DNA from: Bacteroides sp.
GTDB taxonomy: Bacteria; Bacteroidota; Bacteroidia; Bacteroidales; GCA-2748055
DNA length: 13,970 nucleotides
Direction of reading: 5' to 3'
NCBI GenBank assembly: GCA_011048475.1
Contig: DSDZ01000200.1
Coordinates: 1 to 13,970 of the forward strand
Shown: piece by piece, positions 13,961-13,970 of the stretch
Position numbering within the stretch: position 1 is the stretch's first letter
Layout of the letters: each line of letters begins with the position of its first letter
Position numbers and translations under genes: made by a program
Notes under the pieces: generated by a model
The model's input: the letters and a program-made list of their open reading frames with translations, nothing else
Told to the model about the DNA's origin: nothing
Databases searched by the model: none

Positions 13961-13970
13961 ATGGCTACAC
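13961..13970 (+). CDS. atpG: Start of ATP synthase F1 subunit gamma (truncated at window edge)
   Basis: Only ATG GCT ACA C is visible, 5 nt after the atpA stop. Met-Ala-Thr at this position agrees with the usual gamma N-terminus and with the canonical atpA-atpG order. The call rests almost wholly on synteny. Confidence 0.6.

Noticed and set aside
1..13970. Search for CRISPR-like spaced repeats, insertion-sequence ends, integrase or toxin-antitoxin genes
   Set aside because: No regularly spaced repeats, transposase or recombinase motifs, or small toxin-antitoxin pairs were seen by eye on either strand. tRNA-Val shows no duplicated 3' end in the window that would indicate an integrated element.

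Overview
The window (13,970 bp) looks like ordinary chromosome from a member of the Bacteroidota, probably an anaerobic or marine Bacteroidales/Marinilabiliales-like lineage. This is inference. It rests on start codons without Shine-Dalgarno sequences, exact copies of the Bacteroidota -7 promoter element TAnnTTTG just upstream of several genes, an ATP synthase a subunit with a signal peptide and long extracytoplasmic N-terminus, a bactofilin gene leading into the ATP synthase operon, and a large MacB/FtsX-type permease of the kind common in this phylum. I see no mobile element, CRISPR array, phage gene or rRNA.

Left part (1-6278): the 3' part of hypB (nickel insertion GTPase for [NiFe] hydrogenase maturation) runs rightward and meets a leftward block. 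Read in its own direction, that block is: an 812-aa ABC transporter permease; a class IV PLP aminotransferase whose start overlaps the permease stop (ATGA); an outer-membrane beta-barrel-like protein; a TTHB210/DUF5602-like lipoprotein; a large structured inverted repeat; tRNA-Val(GAC); a rho-independent terminator; and a VOC (glyoxalase-fold) protein.

Middle part (6279-8855): a 245-bp divergent intergenic region separates the permease from rightward genes. These are a stand-alone receiver-domain response regulator, yceD (DUF177), rpmF (ribosomal protein L32 without a complete zinc-ribbon cysteine set) and fabH (beta-ketoacyl-ACP synthase III). plsX, which often sits between rpmF and fabH in other bacteria, is absent; a 177-bp gap with a consensus -7 element takes its place.

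Right part (8888-13970): bactofilin, an AtpZ-like small membrane protein, a four-helix AtpI-like membrane protein, then atpB-atpE-atpF-atpH-atpA and the first codons of atpG, all on the + strand with short gaps or overlaps. The first three genes overlap or nearly touch, so cytoskeletal bactofilin, ATP synthase assembly factors and F1Fo subunits may be co-transcribed. atpD and atpC are not in the window. A stable hairpin lies in the one sizeable gap of the operon, between atpE and atpF.

I found no convincing novel multi-gene system. The best leads are the composite inverted repeat at 1140-1214, the atpE/atpF hairpin, the AtpB N-terminal domain, the cysteine-poor L32, and the overlapping permease/aminotransferase pair.
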